From contig NZ_CP096971.1 of NCBI RefSeq assembly GCF_024758705.1, positions 1,550,001-1,614,000 on the forward strand: a stretch of DNA of 64,000 nucleotides. Direction: 5' to 3'. The position numbers and the translations under genes were made by a program. The DNA comes from Sphingomonas sp. SUN019 (lineage in GTDB: Bacteria; Pseudomonadota; Alphaproteobacteria; Sphingomonadales; Sphingomonadaceae). Of the stretch, positions 8,621 through 17,128 are shown piece by piece (position 1 is the first letter of the stretch; each line of letters begins with the position of its first letter). Below the pieces are notes generated by a model. The model was not told the DNA's origin. It saw nothing but the letters and a program-made list of their open reading frames with translations, and made no database searches.

Positions 8621-8696
8621 GGGGCCGTAGCTCAGATGGGAGAGCGCTGCAATCGCACTGCAGAGGTCAAGGGTTCGATTCCCTTCGGCTCCACCA
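8621..8696 (+). tRNA. tRNA-Ala (anticodon CGC)
   Basis: A 76-base cloverleaf with encoded CCA. Acceptor GGGGCCG pairs with CGGCTCC (one G-U), the D arm is GCTC/GAGC, the anticodon stem CTGCA/TGCAG encloses loop ATCGCAC with anticodon CGC reading GCG (Ala), and the T arm is AAGGG/CCCTT with loop TTCGATT. The 240 bases between it and the DUF2171 gene hold no other gene that I can see. Confidence 0.96.
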
Positions 8697-8768
8697 GCCC
8701 TCCATTTTCCCGCCATTGACGCCGCGCAATGCGCCGCGATGATACCTGCCAACCATAGGGGTTCAGGC

Positions 8769-9059
8769 ATGATTATCGTCATCGGCACAGTCACCTCGCG
8801 CGCAGATACCTTCGACCTGCTGCGCGCCGCGGCGATCGATCACACCCACCGATCGCGCACGGAGGACGGCTGCATCAGTCATGAGGTGGCGGTCGACTGC
8901 GACGATCCGCTGCGGCTGATCTTCCTCGAACGCTGGCGCGACCGGGCTGCGCTGGAGGCGCATTTCCGCGTTCCCGCATCGGGCGCGTTCATCGCCGCGA
9001 TCCGCGCGCACGCCGCCGCATCGACCGGACCCGACATCTATCCGGTCGCGAGTGCGTGA
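8769..9059 (+). CDS. Antibiotic biosynthesis monooxygenase (ABM) domain protein
   Basis: A 96-residue single-domain ferredoxin-like protein of the ABM/YgiN type: an N-terminal strand (MIIVIGTVTS), DLLRAAAIDHTHRSRTEDGC in the first helix, ISHEVAVDCDDPLRLIFLERW in the central strands, and EAHFRVPASGAF before the last strand. Some family members are quinol or heme monooxygenases, but many are uncharacterised. I start at ATG 8769 because the family begins with this beta strand. It overlaps the GTG that could start the next gene, suggesting co-expression. Confidence 0.78.
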   Translation: MIIVIGTVTSRADTFDLLRAAAIDHTHRSRTEDGCISHEVAVDCDDPLRLIFLERWRDRAALEAHFRVPASGAFIAAIRAHAAASTGPDIYPVASA

Positions 9060-9090
9060 CAGCAGCGCCGCCGCCGCTACGGTAAGTCGC

Positions 9091-9849
9091 ATGACTGAGA
9101 CGCTGCCCGATCCGATTCCCGCCGCCACGCTGGTGATCTTCCGCGAATGCGCAGACGGCCCGCCCGAATTGCTGATGGTCGAACGCGCGAAGGCGATGGT
9201 GTTCGCGGGCGGCGCGATGGTGTTTCCCGGCGGGCGGATCGATCCCGGCGATCATGCGCTCGCCGAACTTCACGGCGGTACTGACGAAACAGCCGCGCGG
9301 ATAGCGGCGGTGCGAGAGACGATCGAGGAGGCTGGGCTGCCGATCGGTCTGGCCGAAATGCCGACCGCCGACACGCTGATCGCCCTTCGCGCGGCGCTGC
9401 ACGACGGCGCTCCGTTCGCGCAGGCGCTGGCCGACGCGGGCGCGATGCTGAACTTGAACGCGCTGACCCCATTCGCGCGCTGGCGTCCGGCGCACGCGCA
9501 TATGCGCATCTTCGACACGCGCTTCTATCTCGCACAGCTGCCCGCCGGCGCGCCGTGCGCCACCGTCGACGAAACCGAGAACGTACGGCTGGTCTGGGCG
9601 ACCGCGCAAAAAATCCTGGATGATGCCGATGCGGGCAAGCTGGCGATCATCTTCCCGACGCGCCGCAATCTCGAACGGCTCGCACAGTTCGACAGCTTTG
9701 CTGATGCCGTCGCGCACGCCGAGGCGACGCCGGTCGTGACGATCACGCCGTGGGCGGAGGACCGCGACGGCGCGCAGCACCTCTGCATTCCCGATGATGC
9801 AGGCTATCCGGTCACATCGGAGGCGATCTCGAGCGCCATGCGCGGCTGA
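9091..9849 (+). CDS. NUDIX hydrolase (NUDT19/acyl-CoA-type)
   Basis: A 252-residue NUDIX protein. The fold starts with AATLVIFRE and FAGGAMVFPGGRID. The Nudix helix is ETAARIAAVRETIEEAG (about residues 65-81), separated from the Gly pair by a longer insertion than in short NUDIX enzymes, as in the larger NUDT7/NUDT19-like group acting on CoA esters. The ATG at 9091 is preferred; an in-frame GTG at 9052 overlaps the previous gene. Its stop overlaps the start of the extensin-family gene by one base. Confidence 0.8.
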   Translation: MTETLPDPIPAATLVIFRECADGPPELLMVERAKAMVFAGGAMVFPGGRIDPGDHALAELHGGTDETAARIAAVRETIEEAGLPIGLAEMPTADTLIALRAALHDGAPFAQALADAGAMLNLNALTPFARWRPAHAHMRIFDTRFYLAQLPAGAPCATVDETENVRLVWATAQKILDDADAGKLAIIFPTRRNLERLAQFDSFADAVAHAEATPVVTITPWAEDRDGAQHLCIPDDAGYPVTSEAISSAMRG

Positions 9850-10577
9850 TGAGGCGCATCCGGCGCGCGACGGGCTGGCTCGTCGCGCTCGTGCTGATCG
9901 CCGCGATCGCCCTGTTCCTGTGGAGCGTCGCCCGCGGGCGACCGCAGGATTTGCCGTGGACCGCGCTCGATCTCGGCGAACCGATCGGCATGTTCACCGG
10001 GCGCAAACTCGCCGCGCTGGGCGACGATTTCGCGACATGCCGGTCGCTGATGGATAAGGCCGGGATCGACTACACCGTCCTGCCGGCCGTGACCGAAGGC
10101 CAGTGCGGCTATAGCGACGGCGTGCGCTTCGCCGCCGGTGGGGCGCGCCGGATCGGCTTCGCACCCGCGAACCTCGGCGTCGCCTGCCCGGTCGCGGCGG
10201 CGTTGGCATTGTGGGAATGGCACATCGTTCAACCCGCCGCCCAGCGCCATTTCGGCGCGCGCGTTACGACGATCGACCATCTCGGCAGCTACAATTGCCG
10301 TCGCCTGTACGGCCGTTCGTCGGGCGACTTCAGCCAGCACGCCACCGCCGACGCGATCGACGTTGCGGGCTTTCGCCTATCGGATGGCAAACGGATCAGC
10401 GTCTTGAAAGACTGGTCCGACACCGGCCCGAAAGCGTCGTTCCTCCGTGACGTCCGCGACGGCGGGTGCGACGTGTTCGCCACCACGCTGTCGCCCGACT
10501 ACAACGCCGCGCACCGCGATCACCTCCACCTCGATCAGGCGAACCGCGGCGCGATGGGCTGGCGCGCGTGCCGTTAG
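9849..10577 (+). CDS. Extensin-family protein (extensin-like C-terminal domain)
   Basis: A 242-residue protein anchored by one N-terminal helix (GWLVALVLIAAIALFLW) with a periplasmic extensin-like domain. Diagnostic stretches are YTVLPAVTEGQCGYSDGVRF, HLGSYNCRRLYGR, SQHATADAIDVAGFRLSDG and HRDHLHLDQ. The H..AD.ID...HRDHLHLD arrangement resembles the zinc site of LAS/M15 peptidoglycan peptidases, so a cell-wall role is likely but not proven. Start codon overlaps the NUDIX stop by one base; convergent overlap of 4 bases with the next gene. Confidence 0.8.
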   Translation: MRRIRRATGWLVALVLIAAIALFLWSVARGRPQDLPWTALDLGEPIGMFTGRKLAALGDDFATCRSLMDKAGIDYTVLPAVTEGQCGYSDGVRFAAGGARRIGFAPANLGVACPVAAALALWEWHIVQPAAQRHFGARVTTIDHLGSYNCRRLYGRSSGDFSQHATADAIDVAGFRLSDGKRISVLKDWSDTGPKASFLRDVRDGGCDVFATTLSPDYNAAHRDHLHLDQANRGAMGWRACR

Positions 10578-11125
10578 TTCGGCAGCGCGTCCGCGCCGAC
10601 CTTCTCCACCCAGTGCGGATAGAATACCGGTTGCCGTGACGACCAGCCCGATGCAGTCGCCGCCGCCTCGCTGATCGACTGCAGCAATTTCCGCCGCGCT
10701 TCGGGATGCAGGTGCGGCAAGGCCGCCGCCGCGCAGAACGCGCCCGGCAGCCACGGCCGCACCGACGCGCCGATCAGCCGTTCGTACAGGAAGCGGTACG
10801 CCGAGAAATGCGTGATGCGCCCCTGCCCCAGATCGAACGCGCTGATCGTGACCAGCGGAGCCAGGAACGGCTCGATCGCGTCCAGCCCGCTGTCATCGGG
10901 AACGATCGCGCGAATCTCGTCGAGCCTGGCGTAATGCCGGGCCTGCGCGCGGATGCTGGCCGCTTCGACCACGTCGCGCGACCAGCGCACCATCGCGTCC
11001 TCGCGTTCCAGACCCACGTCCAGGCTGCGCCGGATATAGCGCTGCGTCGCCGCGGCGAACCCTGCGAATTCCTTCATCTCGGCCAATGTCATCGCGCCAT
11101 CGGCCGGCTTCATCTTGGCACCCAT
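10574..11125 (-). CDS. Conserved hypothetical protein
   Basis: A 183-residue, mainly helical soluble protein that I do not recognise. It starts MGAKMKPADGAMTLAEMKEF after a GGGGTG stretch, contains QRYIRRSLDVGLEREDAMVR and FLYERLIGASVRPWLPGAF, and ends in HWVEKVGADALPN. No signal peptide, membrane segment or known motif is visible. It overlaps the 3' end of the extensin-family gene by 4 bases. The 189 bases upstream (11126-11314) contain no gene that I can support. Confidence 0.6.
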   Translation of the reverse strand: MGAKMKPADGAMTLAEMKEFAGFAAATQRYIRRSLDVGLEREDAMVRWSRDVVEAASIRAQARHYARLDEIRAIVPDDSGLDAIEPFLAPLVTISAFDLGQGRITHFSAYRFLYERLIGASVRPWLPGAFCAAAALPHLHPEARRKLLQSISEAAATASGWSSRQPVFYPHWVEKVGADALPN

Positions 11126-11314
11126 AGCAACACCCCGCCCCGGACAATTCCGAGCCAAGGCATCATGCGCCAATATGGTTAACGCGCCCCTTAACGCCGC
11201 GATGCCCGGCGTTCACATAGAGTCAGAGATCATGACGCGCCGCAACATACAATGCGATGAAGCGAGATTGCGCGACAGGAAAGCAAATCAGGTGATGCGT
11301 TTGCGCAACAATAT

Positions 11315-11587
11315 TCAACTGTCCTGCTGCCGCTCCGCTTCCTCGTCGTAACCCGACGATGGTGCGGGCTCGTCGCGGCCGGGCTGCGTGCTGGCGGGAG
11401 GATCGGATGCGTCCATCGATTCATCCAGCGCATTGTCCAGCCGCGCATCCTTGCTTTCGGGATGCTTCTCCAGCCGTCGCGCGATCGACTTGTCACGCCC
11501 TGCGTCACTCGCGTGGCCCTCGGCTGCCGGGGCTACGGAAAGGCTGTCCAATGCCCGGTCATCAATATTGTCGTCAATCGCGCTCAT
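11315..11587 (-). CDS. Small acidic hypothetical protein
   Basis: A 90-residue, strongly polar, probably disordered protein: MSAIDDNIDDRALDSLSVAP at the start, a basic centre (KSIARRLEKHPESKDARLDN), and an acidic Pro/Ser-rich tail. The central Leu-Asp-Asn-Ala-Leu-Asp-Glu-Ser segment could form an amphipathic helix. A GGAGAGGCGAAC stretch precedes the ATG. No known family is recognised. Codon use is like its neighbours, which favours a real gene. Confidence 0.5.
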   Translation of the reverse strand: MSAIDDNIDDRALDSLSVAPAAEGHASDAGRDKSIARRLEKHPESKDARLDNALDESMDASDPPASTQPGRDEPAPSSGYDEEAERQQDS

Positions 11588-11647
11588 GTTCGCCTCTCCC
11601 AACGCTTGATACGGTGGCAGAACGAACGCCTGCGCGCCGCGTTCCGC

Positions 11648-12427
11648 TCAATCCAACGCCGTCACCGTCACGCGCTGCCGATGCATTTCCGCCGCCCCGA
11701 ACACGGTCATGAACGCGATGTCGGTCGCGTCGCGCCCGACACACACGCGCGCGATGTCGCCGCAGCCGCCCATGTCGGTCGCGTCGATCAGGCGCCATGC
11801 GCCGTCGAGCCACAATTCGGCGACGGCATGGAAATCGGGCGGCTGGACGCCGGGCGAATAGGCCGACACGCAGCGCGCGGGGATTTCAGCCGCCCGCGCC
11901 ATCGCGACCAGCAGATGCGCGAAATCGCGGCACACGCCGCGGCGCTCGGCAAAGGTTTCCATCGCGCCGGTGCGCGGATCGCTCGCGCCCATCTCATAGG
12001 CGATGTTCTCGCGCACCCAATCGGCCAGCGCCGCCGCCATCGCGCCGCCCGTCAGCCCCGTGAACGTCTGGCCGACGAAATTCTCCAGCCGGTCGGATTC
12101 GCAATATCGGCTGGGCAACAGGTACGACACGACCGGCCCCGGCAGGTCTCGCACCGGCGTCGCGCCATAGCCGTCCAGCCGCACGCGCGGTCGGTTAATC
12201 GCGACGACCGCGCGATACTCCGCCACCAGCCGCCCCTCGCCGCGCGCCCAGCACCTTTGCCCGATCCCGCCATCGCCCGGCACAGCGCGGATCGGATTGT
12301 CCGAATGGATCACCAGCGACTGCGATTCGAGCCGCTGATCCCACGACGCCGCTACCTCGATCTGCAACAGCACGTCGGCGGGCGCGGCAAATCCGTAGTC
12401 GAGCAGAACGTCGATCGACAGGCGCAT
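11648..12427 (-). CDS. Transglutaminase-like cysteine hydrolase
   Basis: A 259-residue protein with an N-terminal beta-rich domain (MRLSIDVLLDYGFAAPADVL) and a transglutaminase-like core. The catalytic triad is visible as Cys in RRGVCRDFAHLL (about residue 168), His in PDFHAVAELWL and Asp in RLIDATD. Spacing and length match bacterial transglutaminase-like proteins, several of which act as peptidases or amidases. It starts 20 bases after the terminator of the BAX-inhibitor gene, so it likely has its own promoter or uses read-through. Confidence 0.82.
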   Translation of the reverse strand: MRLSIDVLLDYGFAAPADVLLQIEVAASWDQRLESQSLVIHSDNPIRAVPGDGGIGQRCWARGEGRLVAEYRAVVAINRPRVRLDGYGATPVRDLPGPVVSYLLPSRYCESDRLENFVGQTFTGLTGGAMAAALADWVRENIAYEMGASDPRTGAMETFAERRGVCRDFAHLLVAMARAAEIPARCVSAYSPGVQPPDFHAVAELWLDGAWRLIDATDMGGCGDIARVCVGRDATDIAFMTVFGAAEMHRQRVTVTALD

Positions 12428-12447
12428 CGGGCAATTCCAAAAAAGAA

Positions 12448-12477
12448 GGGGCCCGGCGGGTTGTCCCGCCGAGCCCC
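12448..12477 (-). terminator. Rho-independent terminator after the BAX-inhibitor-1 gene
   Basis: A 13-bp GC-rich stem (GGGGCCCGGCGGG against CCCGCCGAGCCCC, one mismatch) with loop TTGT. On the minus strand it is followed by TTCTTTTTT. It lies 24 bases after the stop codon of the membrane protein gene. Confidence 0.85.
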
Positions 12478-12501
12478 GACACGTTCGTTCAGGGTTATCG
12501 C

Positions 12502-13251
12502 TTAATCGCGGCTGCCGCCCATGAACGCCAGCAGGAACTGGAACATGTTCACGAAATCGAGGTACAGCGACAGCGCGCCCATGATGACGGCCTTGCCCAT
12601 CATGTCGGTGCCCTGGACGTAATCGTACATCCCCTTGATCCGCTGCGTGTCGTACGCGGTCAGGCCTGCGAACAGAAGCACGCCGATCGCGCTGATCACC
12701 AGCGAGAACGCGCTCGACTGGAACCACAGGTTCAGCAGCGACGCGACGATCAGGCCGACGACGCCCATGATCAGGAACGTGCCGAACGCCTGCAGGTTAC
12801 GCTTCGTGGTGTAACCGTAGATGCTCAGCGACAGGAACGCGACCGAGGTTGCGAAGAACGTGATCGCGATCGACGACCCCGTATAGCGCAGGAAGATCGT
12901 CGACATCGACAGGCCCATCACGGCCGCGAACGCCCAGAAGATCGCCTGCGCCGCGCCGGTCGACAGCTTGTTGATGCCGAAGCTCAGCACCATGATGAAC
13001 GCCAACGGCGAGAACATGATGACGTACTTCAGAATGCCCGGCGCCATGAACACCTGCGCAGCCATCGAATCGACGCCGCCGCTGGCGAACAGCAGCGCGA
13101 CGATACCCGTCAGCAGCACGCCCGACGCCATGTAATTGTACACCGAAAGCATATACTTGCGCAGGCCGGCATCGAACGCGGCCCCGCGCGTGCCCGGAAC
13201 GCTCGCCCCGAAGGCGGTCGCGCTCGGCCGAGGGTCGGACCAGTTTGCCAT
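12502..13251 (-). CDS. BAX inhibitor-1/YccA family membrane protein
   Basis: A 249-residue polytopic inner-membrane protein of the Bax inhibitor-1 (TMBIM) family. After a short cytoplasmic N-terminus it has seven hydrophobic segments, including MASGVLLTGIVALLF, IMFSPLAFIMVLSFGIN, AIFWAFAAVMGLSMSTIF, and a C-terminal LYLDFVNMFQFLLAFMG that matches the family signature near the conserved Asp. The family includes calcium-leak channels and FtsH modulators; the role here is not determined. AAGGAG precedes the ATG by about 11 bases. Confidence 0.9.
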   Translation of the reverse strand: MANWSDPRPSATAFGASVPGTRGAAFDAGLRKYMLSVYNYMASGVLLTGIVALLFASGGVDSMAAQVFMAPGILKYVIMFSPLAFIMVLSFGINKLSTGAAQAIFWAFAAVMGLSMSTIFLRYTGSSIAITFFATSVAFLSLSIYGYTTKRNLQAFGTFLIMGVVGLIVASLLNLWFQSSAFSLVISAIGVLLFAGLTAYDTQRIKGMYDYVQGTDMMGKAVIMGALSLYLDFVNMFQFLLAFMGGSRD

Positions 13252-13375
13252 CTTGAATTCGCTCCTTCACCCGGCTTCATGCCGGATGCGTCGCAATATC
13301 GCCCGCGATGGGCTATTTTTCAAGCGAACCCGCCGCTTGCCCTGGTCCAGCAAATCTTCGTTACAAAAGAACTCC

Positions 13376-13918
13376 ATGCACCGCCTGTTCATAGCCCTCC
13401 GTCCCCCGCCCGTTATCCGCGAGACTCTGACCGCGACGATGGGCGGCGTGCCGGGCGCGCGCTGGCAGGACGATGATCAACTTCATCTCACCCTGCGCTT
13501 CATCGGCGCGATCGAGCGGCCGGTGGCGGAGGACGTCGCCGCCGTCCTGGCATCGATCGTCGCTCCCGTCCCGACGGTGCGCATCGCCGGTGTCGGTCGC
13601 TTCGACCAACGCGGGCGCACCGACACGCTCTGGGCGGCGGTCACACCCGGCGACGCGCTCGCCGCACTCCACCGCAAGGTCGATCAGGCGCTGGTCCGGG
13701 TCGGTCTCGACCCCGAGCGCCGCGCCTATCTGCCGCACATCACACTCGCCCGGCTGCCCCGCAGCATGGGCCACGGTCCCGCGATCGAACGCTGGGTCGC
13801 CGATCACGCGTCGCTCAACAGCGAACCGTTCACCCTTCCCCATCTGATCCTCTACGAAAGCCACCTCGGCCGCGAAGGTGCGCGGTACGACGCGATCGCC
13901 CGCTGGCCGCTCGGCTGA
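13376..13918 (+). CDS. thpR: RNA 2',3'-cyclic phosphodiesterase
   Basis: A 180-residue 2H phosphoesterase that opens 2',3'-cyclic phosphates, the bacterial LigT/ThpR enzyme. Both HxT/Sx catalytic motifs are present: HLTLRF near residue 38 and HITLARL near residue 122. The protein starts MHRLFIALRPPPVIRE, as is usual for the family, and the length fits. The 124 bases upstream separate it from the divergent BAX-inhibitor gene and carry both promoters. Confidence 0.9.
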   Translation: MHRLFIALRPPPVIRETLTATMGGVPGARWQDDDQLHLTLRFIGAIERPVAEDVAAVLASIVAPVPTVRIAGVGRFDQRGRTDTLWAAVTPGDALAALHRKVDQALVRVGLDPERRAYLPHITLARLPRSMGHGPAIERWVADHASLNSEPFTLPHLILYESHLGREGARYDAIARWPLG

Positions 13919-13961
13919 AGCTCTGTTAGGCGCAGGGCCGGTAAGGCGTCAGGGAGCGGAT

Positions 13962-15527
13962 ATGGCCAGCAACGCACACAATGCGAGCGGCGACGACTAC
14001 AGGGCCACCGGCTACGCCTGGTACGTCCTGTCGATCCTGTTCCTGGTCTATATCCTCAATTTCGTCGACCGGCAGGTGATCTCGATCCTGGCCGAGGACA
14101 TCAAGCGCGACCTGAACTTGAAGGACGAGGATCTCGGCTTTCTTTACGGCACCGCGTTCGGCGTATTCTATTCGCTGTTCGGCATCCCACTCGGGCGGCT
14201 GGCGGACAATTGGCACCGCGTCCGGCTGATGACCGCAGGCCTCGCGCTCTGGTCCACGATGACCGCGCTTTCCGGGCTGTCGAAAACCGGCGGGCACCTC
14301 GCCGCCGCGCGCATCGGTGTCGGCATTGGCGAAGCGACCGCCAGCCCCGCGGCCTATTCGTTGATCTCCGACTGGTTCCCGAAACGGCTGCGCGCAACCG
14401 CACTGTCGATCTATTCCGCCGGGCTGTACGTCGGCGGCGGCGCGTCTTTGTTCGTCGGCGGCCTCGTCGTGCAGCGCTGGAACGCGGCCTACCCTGGAGG
14501 CGGACCATTGGGGCTGGTCGGCTGGCAGGCCGCATTCATGGCGGTAGGCATTCCCGGCCTGCTGCTCGCTTTGTGGATTGCAACCCTGCGCGAGCCGATC
14601 CGGGGGCAATCGGAGGGTCTTCATCAGGAACCACACCCCGCCCCGTTCCGCGCCTTCGTCGAAGACCTCATCACCATCATCCCACCGCTGACCCTGATCG
14701 GCGCGATCCGCGGCGGGCCGCGCGGCATCGCGATCAACCTGCTCGCCGCGGGACTGGTCGTGGCCGCGGTCGCGTTTCTCGTCTCGATCGGCGAACCGAT
14801 CACGCAATGGACCGCGGTCGGCCTCGGCGTGTACGCCGTCTTCTCCTGGGGCAGCACGCTGAAGCGCCGCGATCCGCCGACCTTCGCGCTGATCATCGCA
14901 ACCCCGGCGTTCCTGTGCACCGTCGTCGCTTATGGCCTGAACGCCTTTGTCAGCTACGCCTCGGGTTTCTGGGCGGCGCCCTATGCGATGCGCGTGCTGG
15001 GCGTGTCGCCTGCAGAGGCGGGCCTCATCATCGGCAGCAGCGGCGCATTGTCGGGTTTCCTGGGTGTCACGGTCGGCGGCATCGTGGGCGATCGGCTACG
15101 CAAGACCAACCCCGCCGGACGTCTGATCATGGTCATCCTCGGCGCGGTCGTGCCGGTGCCGTTCGTGATCCTGGGCTTCACCACGACGTCGCCCGTGACG
15201 CTCTACGTCTGCCTGTTCCTCGCCCAGTTCACCGCCAGCCTCGCGCTCGGCAGCGCCGCGGCCACGACTCAGGATCTGGTGCTGCCACGGATGCGTGGCA
15301 CCGCTACCGCAACCTTTTTCATCGGCACGACGTTGCTTGGCCTTGCGCTCGGCCCGTATCTCGCGGGCCGCGTGTCGACGCTCAGCGGCAGCCTATCGAC
15401 AGGCATGCTCTCGTTGCTGCTGTCGGTCCCGATCACCCTCGCCGCGGGGATCGCCGCCTACAGACTGGTCCCGAAGGCCGAGGCGACGCGCGAAGCCCGC
15501 GCGCGCGCCGCCGGGGAGCCGATCTAA
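13962..15527 (+). CDS. MFS transporter, spinster-like
   Basis: A 521-residue major facilitator protein with 12 predicted membrane helices. The first helix ends in FLVYILNFVDRQVISILA, and the loop between helices 2 and 3 has GRLADNWHRVRLM, the MFS motif A. RIGVGIGEATASPAAYSLI in helix 4 is typical of the spinster-type subfamily found widely in sphingomonads. A central soluble linker follows helix 6. GGGAG lies 8 bases before the ATG. Substrate unknown; spinster proteins elsewhere move lipids or organic anions. Confidence 0.88.
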   Translation: MASNAHNASGDDYRATGYAWYVLSILFLVYILNFVDRQVISILAEDIKRDLNLKDEDLGFLYGTAFGVFYSLFGIPLGRLADNWHRVRLMTAGLALWSTMTALSGLSKTGGHLAAARIGVGIGEATASPAAYSLISDWFPKRLRATALSIYSAGLYVGGGASLFVGGLVVQRWNAAYPGGGPLGLVGWQAAFMAVGIPGLLLALWIATLREPIRGQSEGLHQEPHPAPFRAFVEDLITIIPPLTLIGAIRGGPRGIAINLLAAGLVVAAVAFLVSIGEPITQWTAVGLGVYAVFSWGSTLKRRDPPTFALIIATPAFLCTVVAYGLNAFVSYASGFWAAPYAMRVLGVSPAEAGLIIGSSGALSGFLGVTVGGIVGDRLRKTNPAGRLIMVILGAVVPVPFVILGFTTTSPVTLYVCLFLAQFTASLALGSAAATTQDLVLPRMRGTATATFFIGTTLLGLALGPYLAGRVSTLSGSLSTGMLSLLLSVPITLAAGIAAYRLVPKAEATREARARAAGEPI

Positions 15528-15545
15528 CCGGCTCCCCAACTCACC

Positions 15546-16076
15546 TCACGACGGCTGAAACACCCCGCACGCGATCCGCGCGCCGCTGTTCCCCGACGGA
15601 TCGGTCATCAGATCGTCGGCCTGAGCGTGCACCACCATCGCCGCGCCGTCGGCATCCATCAGCCCGGCCATCGTAGCGTTCGGAATGGTCGCGCCGATCG
15701 TCCCGCGCCCGCCGCTGTCGATGATCAGGTTCGGCAGGTCGCCCTCATGCGGACCCTGCGGGTTCATCGACCCGTGCTTCATGCTCGTCGGGTTCCAGTG
15801 CCCGCCTGCACTTTCGAAGCCCGGTCCGTCGCAGCGTCCGACCATGTGGACGTGCGCGCCGTGCGTCCCCGCGGGCATCGCCTTCGCATCGATCGTGAAG
15901 CGCAGGCCGCCCGCCACTTCGGTCGCGGTCGCGCGCCCGACATCCACACCGGCCGCCGTCTTCAGCATCGCAACCGCCTTCGCGCCGCCCGCCACCGGCG
16001 CGCCGGTTTCGATCTTGTCCTCGTTACAGCCCGCCAGCGCGAGCGCGCCAAGACCCATCAGCATGATCGTCCGCAT
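15546..16076 (-). CDS. sodC: Copper-zinc superoxide dismutase, lipoprotein
   Basis: A 176-residue periplasmic enzyme that dismutates superoxide. The N-terminus MRTIMLMGLGALALAGCNED is a lipoprotein signal with the lipidated Cys at residue 17. Metal ligands are visible in HGAHVHMVGRC (copper His pair), GGHWNP, HEGDLPNL (zinc region) and VVHAQADDL, and the family C-terminus NSGARIACGVF includes the disulphide Cys. Convergent with the MFS gene. Confidence 0.93.
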   Translation of the reverse strand: MRTIMLMGLGALALAGCNEDKIETGAPVAGGAKAVAMLKTAAGVDVGRATATEVAGGLRFTIDAKAMPAGTHGAHVHMVGRCDGPGFESAGGHWNPTSMKHGSMNPQGPHEGDLPNLIIDSGGRGTIGATIPNATMAGLMDADGAAMVVHAQADDLMTDPSGNSGARIACGVFQPS

Positions 16077-16133
16077 CGCATATCCTCCTGTTATGGATCG
16101 ACGAACCCGAAAGACGGGCTCAGGTTCCGCTGC

Positions 16134-17006
16134 TCATTCGCGCCCGCGCGCGATCAGGCCGACCAGCCGCCGACAACTCGCCGCCTGCTGCAGGAACGCC
16201 ACCGTCAGCACCGCGTTCAGGACGACGATCTCGACCAGGAAGAACCACAAAGGGCTGCCCGCGATCATGCTGACGCCCAGGATGATCGTCCGGGGATTCG
16301 CCCCCAGCGCCTGTTGCAGCGGCAGGGTCGATCGACCCGCCTCGCGCGCAAGCATTGCGATCCGCCGCCGCTCGATCGGGTCATGCTCCGCGCTCGCCAC
16401 CAGCGCGTTCACGCGCTGCGTCGGCCCGGTCACCGCTTCGGAGATCCACACGTACAGCCGCCCTGCAGCGCCGATCCCGCCCTGCGCGGCACGGTTCTGT
16501 CCAAGCCACGACACGCCGTACGCCCACCATTGATACGTCCGGCGCGAGCTTTCGGCGAACACCGATTGGACCACCCGCGACAGACCCGCGCCCACCGCCA
16601 GCACCCACGCCACCCAGCCAAAAGTATCGTCGAGCAACGCACCCAGCAGCAGGTACAGCACCAGATGCCCGCCATAGTCGCACAGCCCATCGACCACCTC
16701 GCCGATCGGCGACGCGCGCCCGGTCATCCGCGCCAGATCGCCATCGGCCCCGTCGACGACGTGCCACGCCACATGCAGCGCGAACCCCAGCGCAATCCCC
16801 AGCGCGCCCCCGACGATCGCGTACAGAATCCCCGCCGCGACCACCATCGCCGCCCCTGCGACCGACACCATGTTCGGCGTCACCGGAGTCGGCGCGAGCA
16901 ATGCGGCCAGCCGTCTCGCCGCCGGATGGTAAACGATGCGGTTCAGGAAGCCCTGCAATTCGCGCGGCTTTCCCGTCACACCCGCCGTCAATTCGATCGT
17001 CGCCAC
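16134..17006 (-). CDS. CDP-alcohol phosphatidyltransferase, candidate CDP-inositol-using enzyme
   Basis: A 290-residue membrane enzyme that transfers a phospho-alcohol from a CDP-linked donor. The full catalytic motif D-x2-D-G-x2-A-R-x8-G-x3-D-x3-D is present from residue ~85 (DGADGDLARM, then GEVVDGLCD). Hydrophobic helices surround it, and a C-terminal extension of about 90 residues ends in two more helices (TIILGVSMIAGSPLWFFLVE). A GTG start at 17006 lies after GGGGAC; an ATG upstream at 17069 would give 311 aa. It is divergent from inositol-3-phosphate synthase across 122 bases. The context suggests phosphoinositol transfer to a lipid or inositol acceptor. That specificity is inference. 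Confidence 0.8.
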   Translation of the reverse strand: MATIELTAGVTGKPRELQGFLNRIVYHPAARRLAALLAPTPVTPNMVSVAGAAMVVAAGILYAIVGGALGIALGFALHVAWHVVDGADGDLARMTGRASPIGEVVDGLCDYGGHLVLYLLLGALLDDTFGWVAWVLAVGAGLSRVVQSVFAESSRRTYQWWAYGVSWLGQNRAAQGGIGAAGRLYVWISEAVTGPTQRVNALVASAEHDPIERRRIAMLAREAGRSTLPLQQALGANPRTIILGVSMIAGSPLWFFLVEIVVLNAVLTVAFLQQAASCRRLVGLIARGRE

Positions 17007-17128
17007 GCGTCTTTGTCCCCTTGCTGCGCGTATACCACCCGATGCGTTCGCTTGACAGGCGTCGCGCATCTGTCACGACACCGCAATTCAAATGTCATCC
17101 GTCGGACACGTCCGGCAAGTGGGGTTCA